A stretch of 14,666 nucleotides of DNA. Source: Desulfuromonas sp. SDB. Its GTDB lineage: Bacteria > SDB-A. Positions 1 through 7,271 of the stretch are shown here, piece after piece; the stretch's first letter is position 1, and every line of letters starts with the position of its first letter. The stretch spans positions 1-14,666 of the forward strand of contig LKUE01000229.1 in assembly GCA_001412365.1 (NCBI GenBank), given 5' to 3'. The notes beneath the pieces were generated by a model that had not been told where the DNA came from, searched no databases, and worked only from the letters and a program-made list of their open reading frames with translations. A program made the position numbers and the translations under genes.

Positions 1-254
1 AATATTGAAGCTTTTTTTATGTCTCTGAAAGTATCAATTTGATCAGCTGAAAATATAATGATTTTTTCAATAGCCACACCATCAGAAATGCCGGGGACAT
101 TTATTCTCACGTATACATCTTGAGGACTTAATTGATAAGCTTGAACATCCGCTGAAATTTGATCAGCCGGTTTGGTCCTGGCAGAAATAAATATTCCTGA
201 AATTAACACTGCCACCAGGATTAATACAATTATTAAATAGTTTACATTCTTCAT
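1..254 (-). CDS. Membrane-anchored or exported protein, N-terminal fragment
   Basis: Partial gene: only the first 84 codons lie inside the window and the rest runs off the left edge. The ATG at 254 opens a frame beginning MKNVNYLIIVLILVAVLISG, a short basic start followed by a hydrophobic stretch of about 20 residues. This is a typical N-terminal membrane anchor or signal peptide, with the remainder (from about residue 25) predicted to be outside the inner membrane. The visible exported part alternates polar and hydrophobic residues (VYVRINVPGI), suggesting a beta-rich domain, but I recognise no family. No convincing Shine-Dalgarno sequence precedes the ATG. It lies 59 nt downstream of the large outer-membrane protein gene on the same strand and may share its transcript. 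Confidence is good that this is a gene, but none can be given for function. Confidence 0.7.
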   Translation of the reverse strand, partial: MKNVNYLIIVLILVAVLISGIFISARTKPADQISADVQAYQLSPQDVYVRINVPGISDGVAIEKIIIFSADQIDTFRDIKKASI

Positions 255-313
255 TAGCTATATTTTTTCAAAACCCCCGCCAATGTCAAGATTAATATTT
301 ACAGGGTTTAAGT

Positions 314-3300
314 CTAAAAAATAAATCTCACCCCCATGGAGAAATTTTGGAAGGTTCCCCGGTCAATAATCTTTTCTCCCCAATACTGAAGATAAAAGTA
401 GATATTTTGTGAAAAGCTGTAATTACAATAAATTCTCCAATGATAGGTTAATCCCGGATAATCAACCGCTGCTAAACCAGGGGGAACTTCCTGAATTGAG
501 TAGGCAACCGTTTTGATCCCCGCTTGAAGATCAACTCTAAGTTTAGATTTGTACAGCACACCTGGTACAAGGTCATAACTGTTTCCATGGAATTTCCCCA
601 GCTGGGGATATCCAATGTAGTTAAAATATTCACTGTAACCAGCAGTTACAGTAATTTGAGGTTCAATATCTCCCCAGCCATATCCGTAAAGGCACGAACC
701 TTCCGCAGTCTGCTGTTCAGATTTTCCCCTATATTCAAATTGTTCAATTTGTTCATAGTTATAGGAGCATTGAAATCTCAGATGATGTAAATTTCGAAAA
801 TCCCCCCCTCCATACCAGTGTAATCTATTAACCTGCTGATTAATTTCAGACTCCCGGGAAAAAATCAATTCCCGGTTAATCCCACTATACAATCTCAGAT
901 TATCTTTGCGGTAATGCAGTTTTATGCTTCCATGACGCAATGCGGAGACGGTGTAATCCTGATTGAAAGTATGCTCAGGATCAAACCAAATCAATTTATA
1001 GATATTGTCATATTTAGACACTTCTTTAAACTTTACAGTGACATCTAACCCATAGTTGTTCCAGTAAGGAAAGGCAGAAAATGTAAAATTCACCTGAGTA
1101 ACCGGAACTTGACTGTCTATCTCCTGCCAGCTGCGCAGATAATTTCCATGAATGTCCAGGTAGTATTCTCCGGAAACTGAATCATAGCTGTAATTACCCT
1201 GTCCTTCCTCTACCTGCTGGTAAATTGGCTTTTTACTGACTAACAATTCACGATTTAGCTGATATTGGGCTGCTATAATTTTCTTCCCCCCCCTGAACTC
1301 CTGGTATTCTAATTTAGCCAGGTAATAATCGAGATCAGGGTTTAAATTTATTTGTTCATTCTCTCTGATTTTTCGGGAAATATAAATTGAGATTACTCGG
1401 GAAGGTTGATAATACTGCAGTTGGCTGCCATAATCAGCATCAACCGTGTACAGATAGGAATGTTGATTTTGATTGAGGTAATACCTGCTGTAATGATAAA
1501 ACCAGTTCCAACTCAGAGAGGTATTAATAACCCAGGTTAATCTGCAAAGTGCTTGATATCTCCTGTAATCCAGACTGTCTCCATAATCTTTCCTGGATAA
1601 ATTTACCCAGGGAATAAAAGAAAAAATTTTAGTTCGGGCTATCAAATTGTAGTTATGCTGATATTTAATAATTCTCAGTGAAGAGGGGGAAATCATACCG
1701 GAATCAACCTGTTGGTTTTGATACCCCATGCCAATTAAACTATGATCAAAGGTTAACTCTGCATTAAATGCAATTGAGGATTTATGATCATATTCATTGT
1801 TTAATTGAGCCCCCTTCAAAGACATAAAAAAATTTCCCAGGGAAGAAGTGGTTAGTTGAAAATTTTTAAAACTTCCCCCTGGCAGCAGATAAGATGAAAA
1901 TTCAGCCAGACTGATATCCAATCCTCTTTGATTAAAACTGTAAAACAAATCGTCCATACGGGCATAAGTTCCGGTTATCTGAAATTTTGGGTTTATTACG
2001 GTTAAATCCAGCAGACCACCCCAACCGTAATTATCATCATCATCTTTAGGGGAAAACAAGTTCCAGTCAGTAAATGATCTGGCGGCGTCAACTTTAATCT
2101 GAAAAGCTGGTTTAATCACAGAAAGTTCAAAGATGTCTGCCTGTCTTTTGACCGGAGGCTGGACCTTTATCTTAGCTAGATAATTACCCTGTCCTTCTCC
2201 TACATATTGATAACCAGCAATAGTGTAATTGTAGACATAATCTCCCTGAGTGCTGTCAACATAACTGAAATTTACATTGTAATCTCCCTGCTCATATCCC
2301 TGATAAACATAGATACTATCCACCCTATCATAATATCCCTTGTCCAATCCGACATAGGTTCCTCCATCTACCCAGATTCTTCCTGCACTGTCCCCCAAGC
2401 TGGTCAACAGCTGTTGGGTGGAGGTGGTCATTGAAAATCCCAAAGGGGAGTCTTTTATATCCTGGAGAGTTATTCGGGATATTCCCGCAGTGAACCATGA
2501 ATAATTCCATTGATAACCGGTACTGTAAAGATAGCGCCGGTATTCAAAATTTGTAGTCTGATAATAAACAATAACTTTGTCATCATCATTCAATGTAATA
2601 TCCGGAGAAAAAGTTATTGTTCCCTTGTAGCTGTTGATTTCATAGTCAGAAAAATCCAGTAGAGAGCCGTTAACATACACTTTTTCAGACCCACTTAAAA
2701 TCTGCAAATACTGCTGCTGAGCATCAAGCGGATAAGGTCCTTGAAAACCGTAATCAACATCTATTACCGCTACTTGATTTTCACTTCTGATTTCTCCATA
2801 AAAACCTCCTGCCTTATGCTGATCGTACAGGACATTTAAATTAATTCCCAAAATATCCTGCCGAATGTCGCCGAAGATCCCGGATGTACGGATAATTTCC
2901 ATATCTCCCACCGTGGCTTCAAATAGCGGTGATATCATTTCTAAATAAACTTTGTCCAACTCAGATAAAGGGACCGGAACATCACTATTTCCCCCTTCCA
3001 GATGACCCCTGAACTGAACATCCTCAAAAATACGTCCGTAAAAACTAAGTGAAATATCCTGATCAATTTCTGTCTGTCCCCCTTCCTCAACCCTGAATCC
3101 AAAAGCCTGTTCTCCCCCAATCTGCAATTCTTCTCCCGGGGGAGGGCTGAATTCTTCAGATTCAGATTGAATTTCCAGTTGCAGAGTTTCCTCCCTGGGC
3201 AGATATAAATAATAACTGGAATCAGCCAGATTTCTCCAGGGGAGATAACCAACTGTCAATAAAAATTCCCGGTTCAGGGATTTAACCCATAAAATCCCAT

Positions 3301-3508
3301 TTTTCCAATCCACTGAATCAATTTCCAGAGGAGGAGAAATCACCACATAATTTTCCACCAGAGGGTATTCAGTTAACTGAATCTGGCTCTGCCCATGGTA
3401 AGCAATACTATCTACAACCCCCTGGGTGAAAACCGCTTCAGGAGAACTTTGTCCTGATAAAACTAAATTAACAAAAAAAAAGATTAAATCCAGGGTCTTG
3501 CCGCCAAT
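314..3508 (-). CDS. Large predicted outer-membrane beta-barrel protein (start unresolved)
   Basis: Long beta-rich, aromatic-rich protein: 1,014 residues if counted from the first conventional start (GTG at 3358). The open frame continues 50 codons further, back to a stop at 3509-3511. That extension contains LDLIFFFVNLVLSGQSS, which reads as a signal peptide, so the mature product is probably exported. No ATG, GTG or TTG lies in the extension; ATT (3508) or CTG (3493) would have to initiate, or the A9 run at 3473-3481 hides an indel. Counting from the GTG, residues about 222-266 show the VYVNG..L..SDYEI...KGTITF pattern seen in SprA-like and other large surface proteins. EGQGNY/QGDY motifs recur around residues 360-395 and 710-740. 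Many alternating Tyr/Trp strands follow, and the C-terminus ends VRFIF with terminal Phe, as in BAM-dependent barrels. The start overlaps the end of ndk, suggesting translational coupling. The specific family and cargo are unknown. Confidence 0.85.
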   Translation of the reverse strand: MGGKTLDLIFFFVNLVLSGQSSPEAVFTQGVVDSIAYHGQSQIQLTEYPLVENYVVISPPLEIDSVDWKNGILWVKSLNREFLLTVGYLPWRNLADSSYYLYLPREETLQLEIQSESEEFSPPPGEELQIGGEQAFGFRVEEGGQTEIDQDISLSFYGRIFEDVQFRGHLEGGNSDVPVPLSELDKVYLEMISPLFEATVGDMEIIRTSGIFGDIRQDILGINLNVLYDQHKAGGFYGEIRSENQVAVIDVDYGFQGPYPLDAQQQYLQILSGSEKVYVNGSLLDFSDYEINSYKGTITFSPDITLNDDDKVIVYYQTTNFEYRRYLYSTGYQWNYSWFTAGISRITLQDIKDSPLGFSMTTSTQQLLTSLGDSAGRIWVDGGTYVGLDKGYYDRVDSIYVYQGYEQGDYNVNFSYVDSTQGDYVYNYTIAGYQYVGEGQGNYLAKIKVQPPVKRQADIFELSVIKPAFQIKVDAARSFTDWNLFSPKDDDDNYGWGGLLDLTVINPKFQITGTYARMDDLFYSFNQRGLDISLAEFSSYLLPGGSFKNFQLTTSSLGNFFMSLKGAQLNNEYDHKSSIAFNAELTFDHSLIGMGYQNQQVDSGMISPSSLRIIKYQHNYNLIARTKIFSFIPWVNLSRKDYGDSLDYRRYQALCRLTWVINTSLSWNWFYHYSRYYLNQNQHSYLYTVDADYGSQLQYYQPSRVISIYISRKIRENEQINLNPDLDYYLAKLEYQEFRGGKKIIAAQYQLNRELLVSKKPIYQQVEEGQGNYSYDSVSGEYYLDIHGNYLRSWQEIDSQVPVTQVNFTFSAFPYWNNYGLDVTVKFKEVSKYDNIYKLIWFDPEHTFNQDYTVSALRHGSIKLHYRKDNLRLYSGINRELIFSRESEINQQVNRLHWYGGGDFRNLHHLRFQCSYNYEQIEQFEYRGKSEQQTAEGSCLYGYGWGDIEPQITVTAGYSEYFNYIGYPQLGKFHGNSYDLVPGVLYKSKLRVDLQAGIKTVAYSIQEVPPGLAAVDYPGLTYHWRIYCNYSFSQNIYFYLQYWGEKIIDRGTFQNFSMGVRFIF
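1191..1207. repeat. 17-nt repeat, copy 1 (codes EGQGNY)
   Basis: Identical 17-nt sequence to 2181-2197 inside the large outer-membrane protein gene. In the protein it encodes the recurring EGQGNY turn motif, so it reflects duplicated or conserved strands rather than a mobile element. Confidence 0.7.
2181..2197. repeat. 17-nt repeat, copy 2 (codes EGQGNY)
   Basis: Partner of 1191-1207, about 990 nt away in the same frame of the same gene. Related QGDY-coding sequences lie nearby at about 2230-2330. Confidence 0.7.
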
Positions 3509-3927
3509 TTATAATCAATTAATTCAGGAGTGGAAAAAAACAATGCAATTTCCCGTTCTGCTGAAGATAAACTATCTGAAGCATGGATAATATTCTGCCT
3601 GACCCTAATTCCATAATCTCCCCGGATGGTTCCCGGATCTGCATCTAAGGGATCAGTAGCTCCACACATTTTTCGGACTACTTCAATAGCTCTATCTCCT
3701 TCTAAAATTATAACAACGGAGGGACCAGAGGTAATAAATTTAATTAAAGGCTGATAAAAATCCTTGGCTTGATGCTCCTGATAATGGACTTTAGCTAATT
3801 CCGGAGTTATTACAATCATTTTCATGGCAACAATTTTCAACCCCCTCTTTTCAAATCTGGAGATAATATCTCCAATTAACTCCCGTTGAACTGCATTTGG
3901 TTTGATAATTACTAATGTCCTTTCCAT
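3484..3927 (-). CDS. ndk: Nucleoside diphosphate kinase
   Basis: Transfers the gamma-phosphate of a nucleoside triphosphate to a diphosphate through a phosphohistidine, balancing cytoplasmic NTP and dNTP pools. The 147-residue length is normal for the family. The signature NIIHASDS places the phosphorylated His at 115. The other expected active-site residues are present: Lys9 in IIKPNAV, Tyr49, Arg85, Thr91, Arg102 and Asn112. The ATG at 3927 has a good Shine-Dalgarno sequence (AAAGAGG) a few bases upstream. It follows the membrane-protein gene by 15 nt on the same strand. Its last codons overlap the frame of the large outer-membrane protein gene. No motif is damaged, so it should be active. 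Identification is secure. Confidence 0.98.
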   Translation of the reverse strand: MERTLVIIKPNAVQRELIGDIISRFEKRGLKIVAMKMIVITPELAKVHYQEHQAKDFYQPLIKFITSGPSVVIILEGDRAIEVVRKMCGATDPLDADPGTIRGDYGIRVRQNIIHASDSLSSAEREIALFFSTPELIDYKLAARPWI

Positions 3928-3942
3928 AACAACCTCTTTATT

Positions 3943-5721
3943 TTATTGGTGACACCTGCTTATAAACTTAATGAACCTGTCCCTGGATTGTAAATTAAAA
4001 TCATCTAAAACCACCACTTGTCCTGAAAAATTATCTAAATTTTTCACTGAATTTAAATCATCAGAGAACAAATTATCAGCATAAATCAAATCATTGTGTT
4101 GAACAGAGACCAGCAGACCATTTCTGGACAATTCTGCAATAACTAAATTTCTTAAATTAATCTGGTCTATTTCCACCAAGTTTAAATCAAAACAAGGAGA
4201 AAAATTAAAATTTATCTGAGGGTGCAGACACAACCATATTAATATCCAAACGGTTATTACCAGAAGTGCTTTCCTGGATTTCTGAACAGCTAAAACTACA
4301 CTTATGATCAGAACAAAAAATATTCCGGTCCATAAGTAATTATTATAGTAAGCATGTCTGGAGTAAATTCCCAGCTGATTGGAAATATAGTTGAAATTTT
4401 CACATAAATTCCCTGACTGAAACATCTGGGGATAAGCGATAATACATATTTGTCCCTGGTAATAATCAAAAAATATAAAATTTGAAAATTTATTCCAGGT
4501 CCTTTCTAAAACTTGTCCGTTAGTAAATAACTGTTTATCATGATATACCGACCGTCGCCCCCCTCGCTCAACTGGAGAGCTTTTAATTAAACCATAAACT
4601 GGTGAAGAAGCTGAACTAATCCAAACCGGCGAATCATTTATAAGCTCGAAATTTTCCCTGCAATTTTCCGGATAAATCAAGCCGGCAAAAAATTCATGAG
4701 GGATACTGATATCCAGGTCTAAACTATCAAAATAACTTTTCAGCTTGATCAGATTATCGGTTACCGGATCAGTAACAAAAGTCACTGATCCCCCCGCTTT
4801 AACCCAGGATTCAATATTTTTAATCTGCTTAGGAGATAGACTGCTTACATTTCCCAGTACATAAATTTCCTGATAACTGCTTAAATTTTCCAGAGCATTT
4901 TCGTTTTTGACCTGAAATCCATTTTTCAACAGAAGCCGGTTAAAAGAGGTTATCCTCTGTAATATTTCCTGATCAGAGTTGACCGAGGGGGCAACAAAAT
5001 TTTGAGAGTTCAGGTGATAAACCGCTACTGATCTCGCCGGTTTCAACAAGGGAGAAATCAATACTGCAAGTATACTCACTGCAACTATTCCTAAAAACAA
5101 TGTAGCTAACACTGGGGGAAAATTCCGGGGGATGAGTAGTCCGTTTAGCACTAAACCCAGTCCAATAAACAGCATCTGTTTATTAACCAAGCACCACAAT
5201 CCTAAAACTATCAACACCCTCACCAGCGCTATTAATTTCAACCAATTATTTGGAGTATTTATAAAAGACAGCCAAGACCAGCAAAAAATAAAAATCAATA
5301 TGTACATTAATAGCAACTCAACCGGAGTGGTAACGGAGTAATGATAGTATCTAAAACAAAGCCATAACAAGGAGTTAAATATCAAAAAGAAAAACAGAAG
5401 ATTATCTCCCTGGGATGTTTTTAATCTCCAGCATACCAACAAAAATGCCAGCAGCAAAAAGACATAGCTGAATGGGCTAATCCAGCCCAATCCTATTACC
5501 AAAAGCAACATTATGATACTCCGGGCATATATACACATCCCTATTAATCCCCCCAGGGATAATCCTGCTCCCCACCAGGTATGGGAAAAAGGAAGGAAAA
5601 TTAAGAATACTGCGGCAGGGAAATAAATCCAATGTTCACGGTTGAACTGAAGATGAGGGTGAAGGACAACTCTGATGAGATCAGAAAAATTAGCAGTTGC
5701 TGTATTTATTTTACTTTTCAA
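3943..5721 (-). CDS. Polytopic membrane protein with GATase-like (DUF4350/GldG-like) domain
   Basis: A 592-residue inner-membrane protein of unassigned role. The first 225 residues are almost entirely hydrophobic, with roughly eight to ten predicted transmembrane helices. Residues about 250-430 form a soluble domain with the pattern of the glutamine-amidotransferase-like fold found in DUF4350 and GldG-type proteins: a helix (NRLLLKNGFQV), then EIYVLGNVSSLSPKQIKNIESWVKAGG and a following strand. Helices at about 462-480 and 484-500 follow, then a soluble tail. That tail (about 520-590) again reads helix-NGLLV-...-VVVLDDFNLQSRDRFIKFI, like a second, shorter copy of the same fold. The start is TTG at 5721, directly after an in-frame TAA, with no strong Shine-Dalgarno sequence. 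Such proteins often sit with ABC or MoxR-type modules; none is here. It lies 40 nt after the amidohydrolase gene and 15 nt before ndk. The domain call is pattern-based. Confidence 0.8.
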   Translation of the reverse strand: MKSKINTATANFSDLIRVVLHPHLQFNREHWIYFPAAVFLIFLPFSHTWWGAGLSLGGLIGMCIYARSIIMLLLVIGLGWISPFSYVFLLLAFLLVCWRLKTSQGDNLLFFFLIFNSLLWLCFRYYHYSVTTPVELLLMYILIFIFCWSWLSFINTPNNWLKLIALVRVLIVLGLWCLVNKQMLFIGLGLVLNGLLIPRNFPPVLATLFLGIVAVSILAVLISPLLKPARSVAVYHLNSQNFVAPSVNSDQEILQRITSFNRLLLKNGFQVKNENALENLSSYQEIYVLGNVSSLSPKQIKNIESWVKAGGSVTFVTDPVTDNLIKLKSYFDSLDLDISIPHEFFAGLIYPENCRENFELINDSPVWISSASSPVYGLIKSSPVERGGRRSVYHDKQLFTNGQVLERTWNKFSNFIFFDYYQGQICIIAYPQMFQSGNLCENFNYISNQLGIYSRHAYYNNYLWTGIFFVLIISVVLAVQKSRKALLVITVWILIWLCLHPQINFNFSPCFDLNLVEIDQINLRNLVIAELSRNGLLVSVQHNDLIYADNLFSDDLNSVKNLDNFSGQVVVLDDFNLQSRDRFIKFISRCHQ

Positions 5722-5761
5722 TTAAAGCTATTATTAGTTATGCCGGGGAGTTTGTCCAGCC

Positions 5762-6934
5762 CTAGGATTTACCTAATTTCAACTGAATTAAATTCCAAAA
5801 TATTTCCACTCCTTTGATCAATGCATTTTCATCAAAATTGAAATTAGATGAATGGTGAGGAGGGTATTGCTGAGTTGAATTACTTCCTCCCGCTCCCAGA
5901 AAAGCCATAGCCCCGGGATATTTATTTAAGTAGAAAGAAAAATCCTCCGCTACCAGCAAAAGCTGATTTTCAATCAAGCTATCACATATGCCCTGAGCCG
6001 CCTTTCTAAAATCTCTAGCCTGTTCAGGATGGTTACGGGTAGGGGGATAGCTGGCATAAAAATTTAAATCAATTTTTGTCCGGTGAGTTAATCCACATCC
6101 TTCTTTTATTTCCTGTAACCGGGTTTTTATGAAATTCCGATTTGGCTCACTGAATGTTCTGAAAGAACCCAGCAGCTGCGCCCGGTCGGGGATGACATTA
6201 TGAGCCTGACCCGAGGAAAATTTGCCTATAGTCATAACTGTCTGATCAAGGGGATTCATATTTCTGGAAATTACGGATTGAACTGCTAAAACCAAGTCTG
6301 CTCCGATTACGATGGGATCAATTCCGGTATGGGGCATGGCACCATGAGTGCTAATCCCGTGTACAATGAATTCAAACTCATCTGCCGAAGCTAAAAATTC
6401 CTTATCCGGGCAAATAAAAGCGCCGGTAGGTGCACCGGTATAAAGGTGCAGGGCATAAGCCTCTTCAATACCCATGCTTTTAACCAGTTCACTGTTTACC
6501 ACTTCTTGTCCCCCTGCCCCTCCTTCTTCCGCTGGCTGAAAGCAAAATACAACCGATCCTTTTAACTCTGGAGAAATTTCACTGAGTAGTTTAGCCACCC
6601 CCAGCAGCATAGCGATGTGACCATCATGGCCACAGGCATGCATAACTCCAGGATATTTTGATTTAAAATCTAAACATCCTTGTTCTTCAATCTCCAGGGC
6701 GTCCATGTCCGCTCTCAGCAGAATTTTAAGTCCGGGATTTAATTTTCCATGGGCGAGAACTGCAGTCTTTTGAAAGTCATCATACACCTTATATCCCCAT
6801 TGACATAAAAGGCCGGAGATAAATTTTGCAGTTTTATTTTCTTCCCATGAAAGTTCAGGAAACTGGTGAAAATGTCTTCTCCAGGAAATTACTTCCTGGC
6901 TGAGATCATTTAACCATGTCTGGATTTTACCCAT
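5762..6934 (-). CDS. M20-family amidohydrolase (N-acyl amino acid / hippurate hydrolase type)
   Basis: Probable two-metal (Zn or Mn) cytoplasmic hydrolase that cleaves an acyl group from an amino acid or a related amide. The 390-residue length fits the M20D/AmhX/hippurate-hydrolase group. Motifs in order: RRHFHQFPELSWEE (19-32), RADMDAL (74-80), MHACGHDGH (98-106, metal ligands Cys101 and His103), QPAEEGGAGG (133-142, catalytic/metal Glu136-137), LHL with His163, the dimerisation-domain region near 185-300, and PPHHSSNFNFDE near the C-terminus supplying the last metal His. There is no signal peptide. The ATG at 6934 has only a weak purine-rich stretch (AAGAAAG) upstream. The gene starts 25 nt after tRNA-Leu on the same strand, so its mRNA leader probably arises by tRNA 3' processing. 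The exact substrate cannot be read from sequence. Confidence 0.93.
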   Translation of the reverse strand: MGKIQTWLNDLSQEVISWRRHFHQFPELSWEENKTAKFISGLLCQWGYKVYDDFQKTAVLAHGKLNPGLKILLRADMDALEIEEQGCLDFKSKYPGVMHACGHDGHIAMLLGVAKLLSEISPELKGSVVFCFQPAEEGGAGGQEVVNSELVKSMGIEEAYALHLYTGAPTGAFICPDKEFLASADEFEFIVHGISTHGAMPHTGIDPIVIGADLVLAVQSVISRNMNPLDQTVMTIGKFSSGQAHNVIPDRAQLLGSFRTFSEPNRNFIKTRLQEIKEGCGLTHRTKIDLNFYASYPPTRNHPEQARDFRKAAQGICDSLIENQLLLVAEDFSFYLNKYPGAMAFLGAGGSNSTQQYPPHHSSNFNFDENALIKGVEIFWNLIQLKLGKS

Positions 6935-6959
6935 TTGTTTACTTTCTTAAATAATTTAA

Positions 6960-7041
6960 TGCCGGGAGTGGGACTCGAACCCACAAGGCAAAAGCCGGCG
7001 GATTTTAAGTCCGCTGCGTATACCATTTTCGCCATCCCGGC
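6960..7041 (-). tRNA. tRNA-Leu(TAA)
   Basis: The acceptor stem GCCGGGA pairs with TCCCGGC, followed by discriminator A. The anticodon stem GCGGA/TCCGC encloses the loop CTTAAAA, giving anticodon TAA. The T arm reads GTGGGTTCGAGTCCCAC. An extended variable arm (CGGCTTTTGCC) identifies a class II tRNA, as expected for leucine. CCA is not encoded, so a CCA-adding enzyme is needed. It is the last of three same-strand tRNAs and lies 25 nt before the amidohydrolase start; the A+T-rich inverted repeat TTAAATTATTTAA sits in that gap. Confidence 0.97.
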
Positions 7042-7043
7042 AT

Positions 7044-7115
7044 AGGCGGCGTCCGGACTTGAACCGGAGAATAGCGGTTTTGCAGACCGCCGCCTTACCA
7101 CTTGGCTACGCCGCC
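7044..7115 (-). tRNA. tRNA-Cys(GCA)
   Basis: The acceptor stem GGCGGCG pairs with CGCCGCC, followed by discriminator T, the usual identity element for cysteine tRNA. The anticodon stem GCGGT/ACCGC encloses CTGCAAA, giving anticodon GCA. The T arm is TCCGGTTCAAGTCCGGA. CCA is not encoded. It is separated from tRNA-Leu by only 2 nt and from tRNA-Gly by 11 nt, so the three are almost certainly one precursor. Confidence 0.97.
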
Positions 7116-7126
7116 AGCAATTTTTA

Positions 7127-7199
7127 AGCGGGAGACGGGATTCGAACCCGCGACATCCACCTTGGCAAGGTGGCGCTCTACCAACTGAGCTACTCCCGC
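7127..7199 (-). tRNA. tRNA-Gly(GCC)
   Basis: The acceptor stem GCGGGAG pairs with CTCCCGC, followed by discriminator T, as is usual for bacterial glycine tRNA. The anticodon stem CCACC/GGTGG encloses TTGCCAA, giving anticodon GCC. The D arm AGCTCAGTTGGTAGAGC and T arm GCGGGTTCGAATCCCGT are canonical. CCA is not encoded. It is the first tRNA after the promoter at 7235-7262. Confidence 0.98.
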
Positions 7200-7234
7200 A
7201 TATTTTAATCCTGTACTAATTGACAAGTATGTGA

Positions 7235-7262
7235 ATTTTAACAAATTGCTTTGTGCTGTCAA
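7235..7262 (-). promoter_or_regulatory. Sigma70-type promoter for the tRNA cluster
   Basis: On the minus strand TTGACA (7257-7262, a perfect -35) is followed after 16 nt by TAAAAT (7235-7240, 5 of 6 to the -10 consensus). Transcription would begin near 7228, about 29 nt before tRNA-Gly. It is the best promoter match in the window. It can also drive the amidohydrolase and following genes by read-through, because no terminator is visible after tRNA-Leu. Confidence 0.75.
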
Positions 7263-7271
7263 GTTATAAAG

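Noticed and set aside
255-313. TTGACA at 284-289 (minus) as a promoter for the left-edge gene
   Set aside because: No acceptable -10 hexamer lies 16-18 nt downstream; the nearest TATA-like stretch is 21 nt away.
2941-3252. Alternative minus-strand frame of 103 codons inside the outer-membrane protein gene
   Set aside because: Shadow frame: it is nested in the long coding frame, which carries the beta-rich protein character, and has no ribosome site.
6910-7101. Open frame running through the tRNA-Cys and tRNA-Leu genes
   Set aside because: It is a by-product of structural RNA sequence; the tRNA folds are complete.
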